Shown piece after piece: positions 45,309-54,787 of a stretch of 64,000 nucleotides of DNA. Positions within the stretch are counted from its first letter, which is position 1. Every line of letters begins with the position of its first letter. Below the pieces are notes generated by a model. It had not been told where the DNA came from, searched no databases, and was given only the letters and a program-made list of their open reading frames with translations. Both the position numbers and the translations under genes were made by a program. This DNA comes from Deltaproteobacteria bacterium HGW-Deltaproteobacteria-18 (GTDB taxonomy: Bacteria; Desulfobacterota; Desulfovibrionia; Desulfovibrionales; Desulfomicrobiaceae): positions 1-64,000 of the forward strand of contig PHBE01000012.1 of NCBI GenBank assembly GCA_002841885.1, given 5' to 3'.

Positions 45309-46481
45309 TTATTCGGGCAACAGTTCCATGACTCCGGTCTTGCCGTCTTCGGCGATCTTGATCTGGGAGACATAGAATGTTTTCTGGGTGATCTCGCCGT
45401 CGGCGTCGAGGACGATTTCGCCAAGAGGCGTTTCGTAGGAACTGGAGATGATGGCTGCATTGAGGGCGGTGCGCAGTTCGGCCGTGTCCATTTCGGCGAC
45501 TTTCTTGCCGGTGCTCTGCTCCACTTCGTTCAAGGCGTCCACGACGACCTTCACGCTGGTGTAGGCCTGGGCCGAGAACTGGGCCGGATCCTTCTTGAAC
45601 ATTTCCTTGAACATGGGGACAAAGGCGTTGTTCTCGGCGTTGTCGGCCTTGGGACTGTAAGCCTGGGCCACGATGACGCCGGTGCATTCCTTGCCGCAGA
45701 CCGGGTACATGTTGGGGGAATTGAAGCCGTTGCCGCCGACGATGAGGCCCTCGTAGCCGAACTGGCGCAGCTGCTTGACCATGTTGCCGCCGTCGGCAGC
45801 CAGGCAGCTCATGACCACCATGTCCACGCCCGCTCCGAGGATGGCCGTGACCTGGGTGGTGAAGTCCGTGTCCTTGACGCTGGTCTTCTGGATGAGGGCG
45901 ATGTTCAGGCCCATGCCCTTGATGGCGTCCTGAAAAATGCCGGTCTCGGAGACGTTGAAGGCGTCATCCTGGGCATAGACCACGGCCACATTCTTGATAT
46001 TCGGGTTGACCGCAAGGGCCCGCTTCAGGGCATTGGGGGCGACCAGGGTCATGGGGGCGGAGATGCGGGACACATATTCACCGATCTGGGCCACGCCTTT
46101 GGCAGTATTGGACGGTCCGACCACGGGCACTTTGGCCTGGTTGGCGATGGGGTTGGCGGCAAAGGCCTGCTGGGACAGGGTGGGCCCGATGATGGCCACG
46201 ACCTTGTCGCGGGAGATCAGGTTCTGAAAGGCGTTGATGGCCCCGGCTTCGTCTCCGCCCGTATCCTGGAAAATCAGTTTGATGGGAGTTCCGCCCACGC
46301 CGCCCTTCTCGTTGATCATCCTTTCAGCCACCTTGGCGCCGTTGACCTGCTCTTCGCCAAACAGGGCTACGTTGGTGGTCTGTCCCACGGCGATGCCAAT
46401 GGGGAGGGGGCTGCCGGCCGGCTCGGCAAAGGCTGCCTGGGCAAAAAACAGGCTTGCTGCCAGCATTACGAATATGCGCAT
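45309..46481 (-). CDS. livK: Periplasmic branched-chain amino acid binding protein
   Basis: A 390-residue exported protein with a signal peptide cleaved near AAFAEPAG (about residue 19). The Peripla_BP_6 fold is clear: INEKGGVGGTPIKLIFQDTG, then VVAIIGPTLSQQAFAANPIA and VPVVGPSNTAKG, which bind the amino acid backbone. It delivers substrate to LivHM. It is the first gene of the liv operon. True specificity could be any of several amino acids or short amides. Confidence 0.94.
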   Translation of the reverse strand: MRIFVMLAASLFFAQAAFAEPAGSPLPIGIAVGQTTNVALFGEEQVNGAKVAERMINEKGGVGGTPIKLIFQDTGGDEAGAINAFQNLISRDKVVAIIGPTLSQQAFAANPIANQAKVPVVGPSNTAKGVAQIGEYVSRISAPMTLVAPNALKRALAVNPNIKNVAVVYAQDDAFNVSETGIFQDAIKGMGLNIALIQKTSVKDTDFTTQVTAILGAGVDMVVMSCLAADGGNMVKQLRQFGYEGLIVGGNGFNSPNMYPVCGKECTGVIVAQAYSPKADNAENNAFVPMFKEMFKKDPAQFSAQAYTSVKVVVDALNEVEQSTGKKVAEMDTAELRTALNAAIISSSYETPLGEIVLDADGEITQKTFYVSQIKIAEDGKTGVMELLPE

Positions 46482-46800
46482 GAAATCCTCCGTAAGAATA
46501 CGATTTGCTGAAAGAAAAACGAGTCAATCGATTAAAGATCGAAGGAAATATCAAGGAAGGTCAGTAGGTGCAAGCTGAAAATACCCTACTGAAAAATAAG
46601 TATGAAAAAAAAGTTTCGGAATAGACTCGGTGAGCCCTCGCAGCGCATAAAATTTCACCGCGGCGGAATCGTGAACCACTCCCCGACTTTTGGAAGCATG
46701 AAGAGCGATTCGTCGACTTCCCTGGACTGCAAGGCTTCCGAAATACCACTTCGGAGGCCGCATAAGCTTCGTCAGCCTCGGGGAAGACCGAACAAGGTTA
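46482..46800. other. Intergenic region between livK and the EF-hand gene
   Basis: About 320 bases. It should hold the livK promoter (- strand) in the AT-rich part at 46500-46620. A 9-bp stem with one G-T pair (46734-46758, loop of seven) follows the EF-hand stop and may help end that transcript. Short open frames here lack ribosome sites and coding character. Confidence 0.5.
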
Positions 46801-47397
46801 TCAAATCTTCTTCTGCAATGAAGGGTTGGAGGAACTTTCCGTAAGTGACGAGAAATAACTGGAGAGTTTGGTTTCATGAGCCTTGAGCGCGGCCTGCATT
46901 TCCTCCAGTTCGATGACGTCGTTGCCACTGGTATCGATAGCGCTGAAGGCGGGGGCGGATACGGATGTTTCTGCCTTGGACAGAACTCCATCCTTGTCCG
47001 CATCCATGCGCTTCATATACTTCCGGGCTGCTTTTTCCGAAGCGGAAGTATCATTCTGCGTGGCGGATTCACCCAGAATTTTGCCCAGAAGATCAAGGGA
47101 GCTTGCTCCTGCCTTCTTCTTGGAAACATAGTGGGAATAGACATCCTTACCGTGTTCCGACATGGCGGCAGATATTTCCTCCTGGGTGACTTTTCCGTCC
47201 CGGGATGCGTCAAGCTTCGCGAAAGCTTCAGCGGACAGGCTCACTTCATCCTGAGTGACGACGCCATCCCGGTTCGCATCCCCGTCACGAAAGCACTTCC
47301 GCGCTCCGAGTTTGGCTAACAACTCGTTTTGTGACGTTTCGCCGTTATTGGACAATTGTGACGTAGTCTCAAGATATTGTCTGGAACTGATGCGCAT
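46801..47397 (-). CDS. Four EF-hand calcium-binding protein without signal peptide
   Basis: A 198-residue protein with four EF-hand loops: residues 40-51, 63-74, 132-143 and 155-166. Loops 1-3 have the full D-x-[DNS]-x-D-G pattern with Glu at position 12; loop 4 has Asp in place of the central Gly. The two pairs are separated by about 57 residues of Ser/Lys-rich linker. There is no signal peptide, lipobox or membrane helix, so it is cytosolic or leaves the cell by a non-Sec route. Function is unknown. It diverges from the GNAT-deacetylase gene. Confidence 0.85.
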   Translation of the reverse strand: MRISSRQYLETTSQLSNNGETSQNELLAKLGARKCFRDGDANRDGVVTQDEVSLSAEAFAKLDASRDGKVTQEEISAAMSEHGKDVYSHYVSKKKAGASSLDLLGKILGESATQNDTSASEKAARKYMKRMDADKDGVLSKAETSVSAPAFSAIDTSGNDVIELEEMQAALKAHETKLSSYFSSLTESSSNPSLQKKI

Positions 47398-47584
47398 GAC
47401 GTCCCTCCCGCAAGGCTGGAAGCAAATTATGCACCAGAAAAGATCGGGGGCGGGAGTGGAAAAACATTTTTACGGACGGCAGCAAAATGCGATTTACCAT
47501 TTGCCTTCGCGGTCGTATTGTCCTGGTCAGCAAGATAATCCCATTCATTTTCAGATCTCGGCACCGGCTCAAACGAGGCTCTCC

Positions 47585-49333
47585 ATGTTCAGCATTCGCC
47601 CCATCTACGACACCACCGTGCCCGTCGACGCTCAGAGCGTCGAGCAGGTCCAGACCATCCTGGCCGAGCGGTTTCCGCTCATCGCGGCCGAGGAAATCGC
47701 GAACCTTCCCGCCACCCTCAAGAATCCCCTGGGCAAGGGATACCGGACCATCGTCTTCGTGGCCGAGGGGCAACGCAGGGTCGTGCAGGGATTTGCCCTG
47801 CTGTGCCACTTCTCGGACCTGCGCTTCTGCTACCTCGACTACCTCTCGGTCAGCCTGCGCCATGGCGGGCGCGGGGTGGGCTCGGCCCTCTACGAACGTG
47901 TGCGCGAAGAAGCGAAGGCACTCGGCGACACAGCCCTCTTCTTCGAATGCCTGCCTGACGATCCCAACCTGTGCCGTGACCCGGAACTACTGCGCGAAAA
48001 CGTCGCGCGGCTTCGCTTCTATGAACGCTACGGGGCGCGACCCATCGTCAACACGGCCTACGAGACGCCTCTCTCCGCCGAAGACGACTGCGCCCCCTAT
48101 CTGGTGGCCGATCCCCTGGACAAACCCCTGCGTTTGGCGCGGGAGCGGGTGCGCCATGTGGTGCGCGCCGTGCTGGAGCGCAAGTACAAGGAAAAATGCT
48201 CGCCGCAGTACGTCAAGATGGTCCTCGACTCCATTCCGACCGGCAATCTTCTCCTGCGCGAACCGCGATATGTCAGGGAATCCGCGCCCCCACGGGTCCC
48301 GGGCATCAGCGACGACCGCAGGATCGCCCTGATCTGCAACGAGAATCATGCGATCCACCACATCCGCGAGCGCGGCTATGTCGAGTCGCCGGTGCGCATG
48401 AAGTCCATCCTGAAGGAAATCGAGAAGACAGGCCTCTTCCTGCGCAGGCAGCCCCGGCATTTCGCCGAGCGGCACATCACCCAGGTCCACGACCGGCAGT
48501 TCGTGTCCTATCTTCGGACCGTCTGCTCGAACCTTCCCGAGAAGAAATCCGTCTACCCCTATGTCTTCCCCATCAGAAACGCAGCCCGCCCCCCTCGGGA
48601 ATTGGCCGTGCGGGCTGGCTACTACTGCATCGACACCTTCACGCCCCTGAACGGCAACGCCTACGCAGCGGCGCGCGGGGCCGTGGACTGCGGGCTGACC
48701 GCAGCCGAGGAACTGCTGGCCGGACGTCGCCTTGCCTACGCCCTGGTGCGCCCCCCCGGGCATCATGCCGAACGCCGGGCCTTCGGAGGATTCTGCTATT
48801 TCAACACGTCGGCGGTGGTCGCCCATCGACTCAGTGCCCACGGGCGCGTCGCCGTGCTTGACGTGGACTACCACCACGGCAACGGCACCCAGAACATCTT
48901 CTACGAGCGCAGCGACGTGCTGACCGTGTCCATCCACGGCCACCCCAGATTCGCCTACCCGTATTTCAGCGGATTCGCGGAAGAACGCGGGGAGGGAGCG
49001 GGTCTGGGATACAACCGCAATTTCCCCCTCCCGGAGGACGTTGAAGGCGAGAGATACGCCGAAACCCTGCGCCAGGCCCTGAAGGTCATGGCCGACTTCG
49101 ACCCCGCCTTCGTCATCGTGGGCCTCGGCCTTGATCCGGCCAAAGGGGACCCGACGGGTTCATGGCGTCTGCAGGCCAGGGATTTCTTCCGCAACGGCCA
49201 GCTCATCGGAGCTCTGGGCAGACATACGGTGGTCGTACAGGAGGGAGGATACAAGATCAGGTCGCTGGGCGTGAATGCTGCCAACTTCTTCCAGGGGCTG
49301 TTCGAGGGAATGCAGATCGCGAGACGGATTTGA
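47585..49333 (+). CDS. Fused GNAT acetyltransferase and histone-deacetylase-family amidohydrolase
   Basis: A 582-residue fusion with GAGG six bases before the ATG. Residues 1-190 form a GNAT domain with the acetyl-CoA loop in LRHGGRGVGSALYERV at about 91-106. Residues 270-580 form a class II-like deacetylase: PPGHHAERRAFGGFCYFN (about 389), the zinc site DVDYHHGNGT (about 425), and the second ligand region GLDPAKGDPTG (about 516). The catalytic EGGY is near 552. It could thus add and remove acetyl groups, perhaps on a polyamine or protein lysine. The substrate is not shown by the sequence. Confidence 0.9.
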   Translation: MFSIRPIYDTTVPVDAQSVEQVQTILAERFPLIAAEEIANLPATLKNPLGKGYRTIVFVAEGQRRVVQGFALLCHFSDLRFCYLDYLSVSLRHGGRGVGSALYERVREEAKALGDTALFFECLPDDPNLCRDPELLRENVARLRFYERYGARPIVNTAYETPLSAEDDCAPYLVADPLDKPLRLARERVRHVVRAVLERKYKEKCSPQYVKMVLDSIPTGNLLLREPRYVRESAPPRVPGISDDRRIALICNENHAIHHIRERGYVESPVRMKSILKEIEKTGLFLRRQPRHFAERHITQVHDRQFVSYLRTVCSNLPEKKSVYPYVFPIRNAARPPRELAVRAGYYCIDTFTPLNGNAYAAARGAVDCGLTAAEELLAGRRLAYALVRPPGHHAERRAFGGFCYFNTSAVVAHRLSAHGRVAVLDVDYHHGNGTQNIFYERSDVLTVSIHGHPRFAYPYFSGFAEERGEGAGLGYNRNFPLPEDVEGERYAETLRQALKVMADFDPAFVIVGLGLDPAKGDPTGSWRLQARDFFRNGQLIGALGRHTVVVQEGGYKIRSLGVNAANFFQGLFEGMQIARRI

Positions 49334-49481
49334 GGACTGTACCGGACCCGGCTCTGGACGGGAGGCTTCTATCGGCAGCATGGGAAAAGTCTTAATTAAT
49401 CCCTTCTTCAAGGGAATGACAAATTAGTGCAGTGCCAGCAGTAATCATCAAGAATTATGTGATGAAATCCAGGTTCAGGAA

Positions 49482-51074
49482 CTACCGGCTCCAGAACTTG
49501 AACACGTTTTTTCCCGCTTTTTTTGATTCATAAAGCGCCATGTCCGCTTTTTTGAACAATTCACCAAAATTTTCGTATTGCCCATTATCCATGGCAATGC
49601 CAATGCTGACCGAAATATTGGTGTGGGAAAACTTGCGGGCAACTTTCTCTTCAAATCCCGCCAGAAGTTGCTCAGCGCATTGTCTCGCCTTACCTGAATC
49701 GCTCACATCGTGAAGAAGTATCGCGAATTCATCCCCGCCAAGTCGGAACAGGTTTGCAGCTGGAAATATCTGCTGAAGCATGTCTGCAAAGGCTATCAGC
49801 ACCTTATCCCCTTCTTCGTGGCCGTACTGGTCGTTGACTTCCTTGAAGTTGTCCAGATCCGCAAGCAACAGCACCGTGTCCGGGTGAGGCGGCGTTTTCC
49901 TCATGAAGTCCTGGAGGCTGCGTCTGTTGTTCAACTTGGTCAGGTAATCTGTGTTTGCATCTGACAGCAGCTTGTTTTTGTGGTGATATTCAAGAGTGAT
50001 ATCCACAAAAAGATAAATATGCCCAGCCTGCACGCCAAATATATCCAGAAGATTTTCATCGTGCAGTTTCAGAATTCTGTTTTTGGAAAGAAGCAGTGTG
50101 CAGTCATCATCCTGCTCAATAATCCATCTCTTGCTGCATGTATATTTATTTGTTTTATCAATAAAAGATTCTATTTTTTTACCAATAAGATCTGATTTTT
50201 CCTGTAAAAAAATATCAACAAACTTCTGATTCACACTGGTAATTTCACCAATCTTATCGGTTACCATGATCGCAAAAGGAAGACTCTCAATCAATATATT
50301 CAATTCAATCATCAAATTTTGCAGATCTGTTACATCATGCGCAAAACCTGAAGTACCAATTACTTCTCCATCTATATCGAATATAGGAGATTTGTATGTC
50401 TTGAACTTACGAAGTTCATCACCGCATTTCACTGTTTCGTCAAAAAGACAGGTTTTCTTTTTAGCAAGAACAATTTCTTCAGATTCCAGACAAATATATT
50501 CTCCCTGGGCATATTCATCAGGCTCGATGTCCCAGATATAATAATGCCCGCGCCCCTCGATCTGCTCCTTGGTCTTGTTTACAGTCCGGCAGAAGCTGCT
50601 GTTGACTTTCAGATGAGCGCCCCGCGCATCCTTGAACCAGATCAATTCAGGCAGACTGTCAATCAGCGTGTCCAGATATTTCCGGTTCAACTGCGCGTCT
50701 TCACGCTCTTTGAAACGCCTCAGAATCCCGGAAAAAGAAGCGTGGATCTTGCTTTCACTGAACGGCTTGATCCAGACCTGATCAAAAAAATCGTGATACT
50801 CTGCCAGAATTGAAAAATTATCGGCGCCAAAGCAGCCGATCACGACTGCCCGCTCATTTTTAGCTTCGTGAATCTTGATCAATGACTCAGCCCGAGCTGT
50901 TTCAAAATCGAGGATAATGACTGCGCAGCTGTTGATATCGACTGCAAGGATGTCAGCGCTGCTGAAAAAATGGTGAGAAAACCGGTCCTGCGGCGGAACT
51001 CCCAAAAGAAGCGTTTCCAGCTCAGGACTCTGTGTAGCAATGAAGATATTCAATAACCTTTGATACAAGCTCAA
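49482..51074 (-). CDS. Diguanylate cyclase with receiver-like, two PAS and GGDEF domains
   Basis: A 530-residue cytosolic protein. Residues 1-120 resemble a degenerate receiver domain (AVIILDFETARAES, then a VWIKPFSESKI loop with the conserved Lys-Pro). PAS domains follow at about 130-265 and 268-375. The GGDEF domain (about 380-530) has an intact GGDEF near residue 447. The preceding RxxD position reads PAANLFRL, so there is no inhibitory site. The PAS part is clearly more AT-rich than the ends, so composition varies along the gene. Confidence 0.9.
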   Translation of the reverse strand: MSLYQRLLNIFIATQSPELETLLLGVPPQDRFSHHFFSSADILAVDINSCAVIILDFETARAESLIKIHEAKNERAVVIGCFGADNFSILAEYHDFFDQVWIKPFSESKIHASFSGILRRFKEREDAQLNRKYLDTLIDSLPELIWFKDARGAHLKVNSSFCRTVNKTKEQIEGRGHYYIWDIEPDEYAQGEYICLESEEIVLAKKKTCLFDETVKCGDELRKFKTYKSPIFDIDGEVIGTSGFAHDVTDLQNLMIELNILIESLPFAIMVTDKIGEITSVNQKFVDIFLQEKSDLIGKKIESFIDKTNKYTCSKRWIIEQDDDCTLLLSKNRILKLHDENLLDIFGVQAGHIYLFVDITLEYHHKNKLLSDANTDYLTKLNNRRSLQDFMRKTPPHPDTVLLLADLDNFKEVNDQYGHEEGDKVLIAFADMLQQIFPAANLFRLGGDEFAILLHDVSDSGKARQCAEQLLAGFEEKVARKFSHTNISVSIGIAMDNGQYENFGELFKKADMALYESKKAGKNVFKFWSR

Positions 51075-51485
51075 TACCTCGATGAGATAAAGTACGGGAC
51101 ATGTTGACCAGCCTTTCGAACGCCTCCCCGTCGGGCAGCAGGGGGGGGCGAACGAGGCGTTTCACTCTGCCACCAAGAAGGCTTTTCGCTGTTCCGGCAG
51201 TGTTCTCACAGCGACAGGCCCTCGGCAAGGATTAAAGAAACGCCCCCCTAACGGACAATTGGGGTCCTTGCTCCAACCGGATTGGAAAAAGGTCGCATCG
51301 GCGATGGCTTATTCATGGACGCCTCATCGCCATGCAAACAATGCTTCATTCCCGTCCCCCGCCTGCACCAACCTTTGAGCCCGGCATTTTGCATTGACCG
51401 GAGCAGCTTCAAACGGCTAGCGGGTTCAGCTGTCTGCAATCGCGGCCATTTCACGTAAAAACCCCAACCAGCCAAGGACACCGAA
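51075..51485. other. Intergenic region before the PhnA-like gene
   Basis: About 410 bases between divergent genes. It should hold promoters for both. I see only short, unsupported open frames and G/C homopolymer tracts near 51142 and 51243, no RNA gene and no clear operator. Confidence 0.5.
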
Positions 51486-51827
51486 ATGAGTGATCTGCCC
51501 ATCTGCCCCAAGTGCGGCTCCGAATATACCTACGATGACGGCATGGCTTACGTCTGCCCGGAATGCGGCCACGAATGGTCCAAGGACGCCGCTGCCGGTG
51601 ACGGACCGGATGACAAGATCATCAAGGACGCCAACGGCAAGCCGCTTCAGAACGGCGACACGGTCACGGTCATCAAGGACCTTAAAGTCAAAGGCTCGTC
51701 CTCCACGGTCAAAGTCGGCACGAAAGTCAAGAACATCAGGCTGGTGGACGGTGATCACGACATCGACTGCAGGATCGACGGCATCGGCGCCATGAAGCTC
51801 AAATCCGAATTCGTCAAAAAAGTTTAG
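51486..51827 (+). CDS. yjdM: PhnA/YjdM-family zinc-ribbon protein
   Basis: A 113-residue protein. A zinc ribbon ([10 protein letters not shown], then CPECGHEW) occupies residues 7-32, and the conserved PhnA core follows: [20 protein letters not shown], then [19 protein letters not shown]. The length and both parts match E. coli YjdM exactly. The old name alkylphosphonate-uptake protein PhnA is historical; a role in phosphonate use is not supported by neighbours, and no phn genes are present. Function is unknown. Confidence 0.93.
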   Translation: MSDLPICPKCGSEYTYDDGMAYVCPECGHEWSKDAAAGDGPDDKIIKDANGKPLQNGDTVTVIKDLKVKGSSSTVKVGTKVKNIRLVDGDHDIDCRIDGIGAMKLKSEFVKKV

Positions 51828-51962
51828 CTCCTGCCCTTTCCCCACGCGACGCGCTCAAGGCCGGATGCATTGCGGTTGCAGGGCACCGGCAATTCATTCA
51901 GGATTCATGGCCACGTCCCCCGCTCTTCGGGGATGAAAACAGAGCAAGGAGATCTTGTCGTG

Positions 51963-52673
51963 ATGAAACAGAAAGTCGCGGTCGTTACGGGCGGAGCGCA
52001 GGGCATAGGCAAGGCGATCTGTGACGCTTTCGCCGAGCAGGGAGTTGCCGTCTGCAATATCGACATGCAGGATAACGACTATTTCGTCGGCGACATTGCC
52101 GATGAACAGGCATTGCGTGCCTTTGCGTCAAAGGTAATCGCCCAGCATGGCGCCATCGACTATCTCATCAACAATGCGTGCCTGTCCCGGGGCGGCCTCA
52201 AGACCTGCTCCCATGAGGATTTCAATTACGTGTTGCGTGTCGGAATCTCGGCTCCGTTTCTTTTGACCCAATTGTTCATGGATCACTTCAAGCCTTCGGC
52301 AAGCATCGTGAACATCTCATCGACCCGGCATCTGATGAGCCAGGCCGATACCGAAAGCTACACGGCGGCCAAGGGGGGCATCACCGCGCTGACCCATGCC
52401 ATGGCCGTTACCCTGGCAGGCAAGGCGCGGGTCAACTCCATATCGCCGGGCTGGATCGACACCACCGGCACCCGGTTCAATGGCCCGGACGCGGACCAGC
52501 ACCCTGCCGGCCGTGTGGGCGTTCCTTCAGACATCGTCCATGCGGTCATGTTTTTGTGTGATGAAAAAAGCGGCTTTATTACTGGCCAGAACATCACGGT
52601 GGATGGCGGCATGACGAAGCTGATGGTGTATCACAACGATTTTGGATGGAAAAAATTGGGAGGAGAATATTGA
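51963..52673 (+). CDS. Short-chain dehydrogenase/reductase
   Basis: A 236-residue SDR. The NAD(P)-binding TGGAQGIGKAI is at about 9-19, NNACLS is present in the usual NNAG position, and the catalytic Ser and Tyr-x-x-x-Lys are in IVNISST and SYTAAKGG. The Asp after the second strand (NIDMQD) suggests NAD preference. ATG 51963 follows AAGGAG. The substrate is unknown, and the unusual C-terminal tail (VYHNDFGWKKLGGEY) is typical of small-alcohol or sugar-type SDRs. Confidence 0.92.
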   Translation: MKQKVAVVTGGAQGIGKAICDAFAEQGVAVCNIDMQDNDYFVGDIADEQALRAFASKVIAQHGAIDYLINNACLSRGGLKTCSHEDFNYVLRVGISAPFLLTQLFMDHFKPSASIVNISSTRHLMSQADTESYTAAKGGITALTHAMAVTLAGKARVNSISPGWIDTTGTRFNGPDADQHPAGRVGVPSDIVHAVMFLCDEKSGFITGQNITVDGGMTKLMVYHNDFGWKKLGGEY

Positions 52674-53108
52674 ATCTTAAATTATCCCGTTTCCAAAATG
52701 ATTATATTCATCGAAGAATATATGTCACAGTTGCAAATTGATATCATTCAAGACTAGAAATTTGCCCCCCCCATTGAAATTAAATTATGAAATAAGATTC
52801 CAATTCTTTGATGTTTGTCAGAAATTCATCTTTCTATATTTCTTTTACTCATTAGTCCTAAAGAGTAACCTTTGTCTTTGATTTTGCATCGATAAAGACA
52901 ATTGGACCATTATCTTCTTCGTCAAAACCATGCCGTGACGCCATCACTTCGTCTCCAAAACAATCTCGCCATCAGGGCGCGAATTCTTCAGAAGGCAGAC
53001 GAGGATTCGCGGCCTTTCTTCGCGGGCATGACACTCGCGAGATCCAGGTAAAAAGAGCACCGACCCGCAGGACGATGCCGACCTTTCCACGCGGCGCGGC
53101 CCGGACGG
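52674..53108. other. AT-rich intergenic region
   Basis: About 435 bases. The first 250 are far more AT-rich than the flanks and may be acquired DNA or a promoter-rich spacer. A short open frame at 52858-52944 is listed separately. No RNA gene is recognised. Confidence 0.5.
52858..52944 (-). CDS. Possible 28-residue small ORF or gene remnant
   Basis: On the - strand an ATG at 52944, preceded by GGAG at a spacing of eight, opens a 28-residue frame with protein-like composition (GFDEEDNGPIVFIDAKSK in the centre). It could be a real small protein or the surviving tail of a decayed gene, since the frame stays open for ten codons before the ATG. Support is weak. Confidence 0.25.
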   Translation of the reverse strand: MASRHGFDEEDNGPIVFIDAKSKTKVTL

Positions 53109-54206
53109 TCAGCTCTTCTTGAAGAGGTCCTTCACGCCGTGGGGCTCGCAGCGAAGATATTGCGGCGGCGCATCCACGCAGGCGCCCAGTTCCGCGGCCG
53201 CGTGCCAGGGCCAGCGGGGGTTGTAGAGCATGCCCCGACCCAGGGCCGTCAGGTCGGCCTGGCCGGAGGCGATGATCTCCTCGGCCTGCCTGGGCTGGGT
53301 GATCAGGCCCACCGCGATGGTGGTCATGCCGGTTTCGCGCTTGATATGCGCCGCAAAGGGCACCTGATAGCCAGGTCCCGGCTTGATTTTCTGCATGGGG
53401 GACAGGCCGCCGCTGGAGACGTGGATGTAGTCGCAACCAAGCTCCTTCAGACGCGCGGCGAAGACCGTGCTCTGCTCAAGGTCCCAGCCGCCCTCGATCC
53501 AGTCCGTCGCCGAGATGCGTACTCCGAGCGGAAAGCCCAGCGGCAACGCGGCGCGGATTTCGCGGAAGACCTTGAGAGGCAGGCGCATCCTGTTTTCCAG
53601 GCTGCCGCCGTACTCGTCCAGGCGCTGGTTGGACAACGGGGACAGGAACTGGTGCATGAGGTAGCCGTGGGCGCAGTGCAGTTCAACGCCGTCGAAGCCG
53701 CAGTTCAGGGCGCGCTCCGCCGCCCGGCGAAAGGCTTTGACCACCCGCGCGATGCCGTTTGCGTCCATCTCCACGGGCGGGGCGTCCTCGGGGGCAAAGG
53801 GCAGGGCCGAGGCCGAGGACGTAGTCCAGCCGCCGTGGCCGAACGATACGGACGCGCCCCCGTCCCAGGGCCGCGCCGTGGACCCCTTGCGACCGGCATG
53901 AGCCAGCTGAATGGCCACGGGCATGGAAGAATGGTCCCGCATGGTCCTGCGCAACGCTGTCAGGGCCGCCTCGGTCTCATCGGACCACAGCCCGAGATCC
54001 TGCGGAGAGATGCGCCCGGCCGGTTCGACGGCGGTGGCTTCGACGATCAGCAGTCCGGCCCCGGACAGGGCAAGCTGCCCAAGGTGAATTAGGTGCCAGT
54101 CGGTCGGCTGCCCGTCCTGTGCGGAATACTGGCACATGGGAGCGATGACGATGCGGTTCCGCAAAGAGAGATTGCCAAGAGAAATGGGGGAAAAGAGTGC
54201 GCTCAT
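53109..54206 (-). CDS. Old yellow enzyme, YqjM-type NADH:flavin oxidoreductase
   Basis: A 365-residue FMN-dependent TIM barrel. IAPMCQYSAQDG near residue 23 carries the Cys typical of YqjM-like enzymes, QLAHAGRKGS is the flavin-binding and active-site strand, and ELHCAHGYLMHQFLSP is the conserved family motif. These enzymes reduce activated C=C bonds with NAD(P)H. There is no C-terminal Fe-S domain, which separates it from 2,4-dienoyl-CoA reductases. It is a single gene. Confidence 0.94.
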   Translation of the reverse strand: MSALFSPISLGNLSLRNRIVIAPMCQYSAQDGQPTDWHLIHLGQLALSGAGLLIVEATAVEPAGRISPQDLGLWSDETEAALTALRRTMRDHSSMPVAIQLAHAGRKGSTARPWDGGASVSFGHGGWTTSSASALPFAPEDAPPVEMDANGIARVVKAFRRAAERALNCGFDGVELHCAHGYLMHQFLSPLSNQRLDEYGGSLENRMRLPLKVFREIRAALPLGFPLGVRISATDWIEGGWDLEQSTVFAARLKELGCDYIHVSSGGLSPMQKIKPGPGYQVPFAAHIKRETGMTTIAVGLITQPRQAEEIIASGQADLTALGRGMLYNPRWPWHAAAELGACVDAPPQYLRCEPHGVKDLFKKS

Positions 54207-54263
54207 GGTTGCTCCTGATGTTTGACATCAAGGGCTACATGCGTCGTCGGGAGATGACAATCG

Positions 54264-54644
54264 TTATGGGATCTGAAAATTCTCGATCTTCCAGGTGTCA
54301 ATCGGGAGTTTTTGAAACTCGATGATCGAATTCAGCCGAATCCAGAACTTCCTGTCCTCGATCCGCTCCAGAATCAGTACGACCCCTGCCCGCTTTCCGG
54401 TCTGCATGGAATAATACAGGGCCTGGCCTATGGACTCCGCCCACTTGCGGCCGAAGTCGAACTCGATGGCATGAGTGCGCGTGATGCAATCGGCCCTGGT
54501 CCCATCGGCAAGGCGGATCTCGGCCTGGCCGCGCGCTTCGGCACACCAATCCTGTTGATATTCCTTCTCAAGTCGCTTGTGTTCGGCAAGTACTGATGAA
54601 GACCAAAAAGTAAGTAGCATTAGTGAGAGAATTACGGTTCGCAT
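54264..54644 (-). CDS. Small exported protein of unknown function
   Basis: A 126-residue protein with a signal peptide ending near SSVLAEH (about residue 20). The mature domain has DGTRADCITRTHAIEFDFGR followed by KWAESIGQALYYSMQTGKR. The spacing of Asp and Glu, the IGQALYY helix and the following hydrophobic strand resemble a small PD-(D/E)xK-like fold, but the catalytic Lys is not in place. I treat it as unknown. The same DGTRxDC...GQALYY pattern occurs in small exported proteins of other bacteria, as far as I recall. Confidence 0.75.
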   Translation of the reverse strand: MRTVILSLMLLTFWSSSVLAEHKRLEKEYQQDWCAEARGQAEIRLADGTRADCITRTHAIEFDFGRKWAESIGQALYYSMQTGKRAGVVLILERIEDRKFWIRLNSIIEFQKLPIDTWKIENFQIP

Positions 54645-54787
54645 GGGTAGAAGCCACTAGCAAGCCTCGACCCTTGTGTCCATATATTTAAGTATATCAG
54701 AATATTATGCGCACCGTCGAAAAAAGCCCAGTCTGTTAAAAATGAGCCTCGCGGGACTTTTCCAAGATCCTCTTTTGGGGCCGAGTC

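Noticed and set aside
44292..46511. 739-codon open frame on the + strand
   Set aside because: Antisense of livH and livK. GC-rich codon bias creates long stop-free antisense frames; the product has no domain and low complexity.
51486..51827. Phosphonate uptake role for the PhnA-like protein
   Set aside because: No phn transporter or C-P lyase gene is near, and the name is historical.
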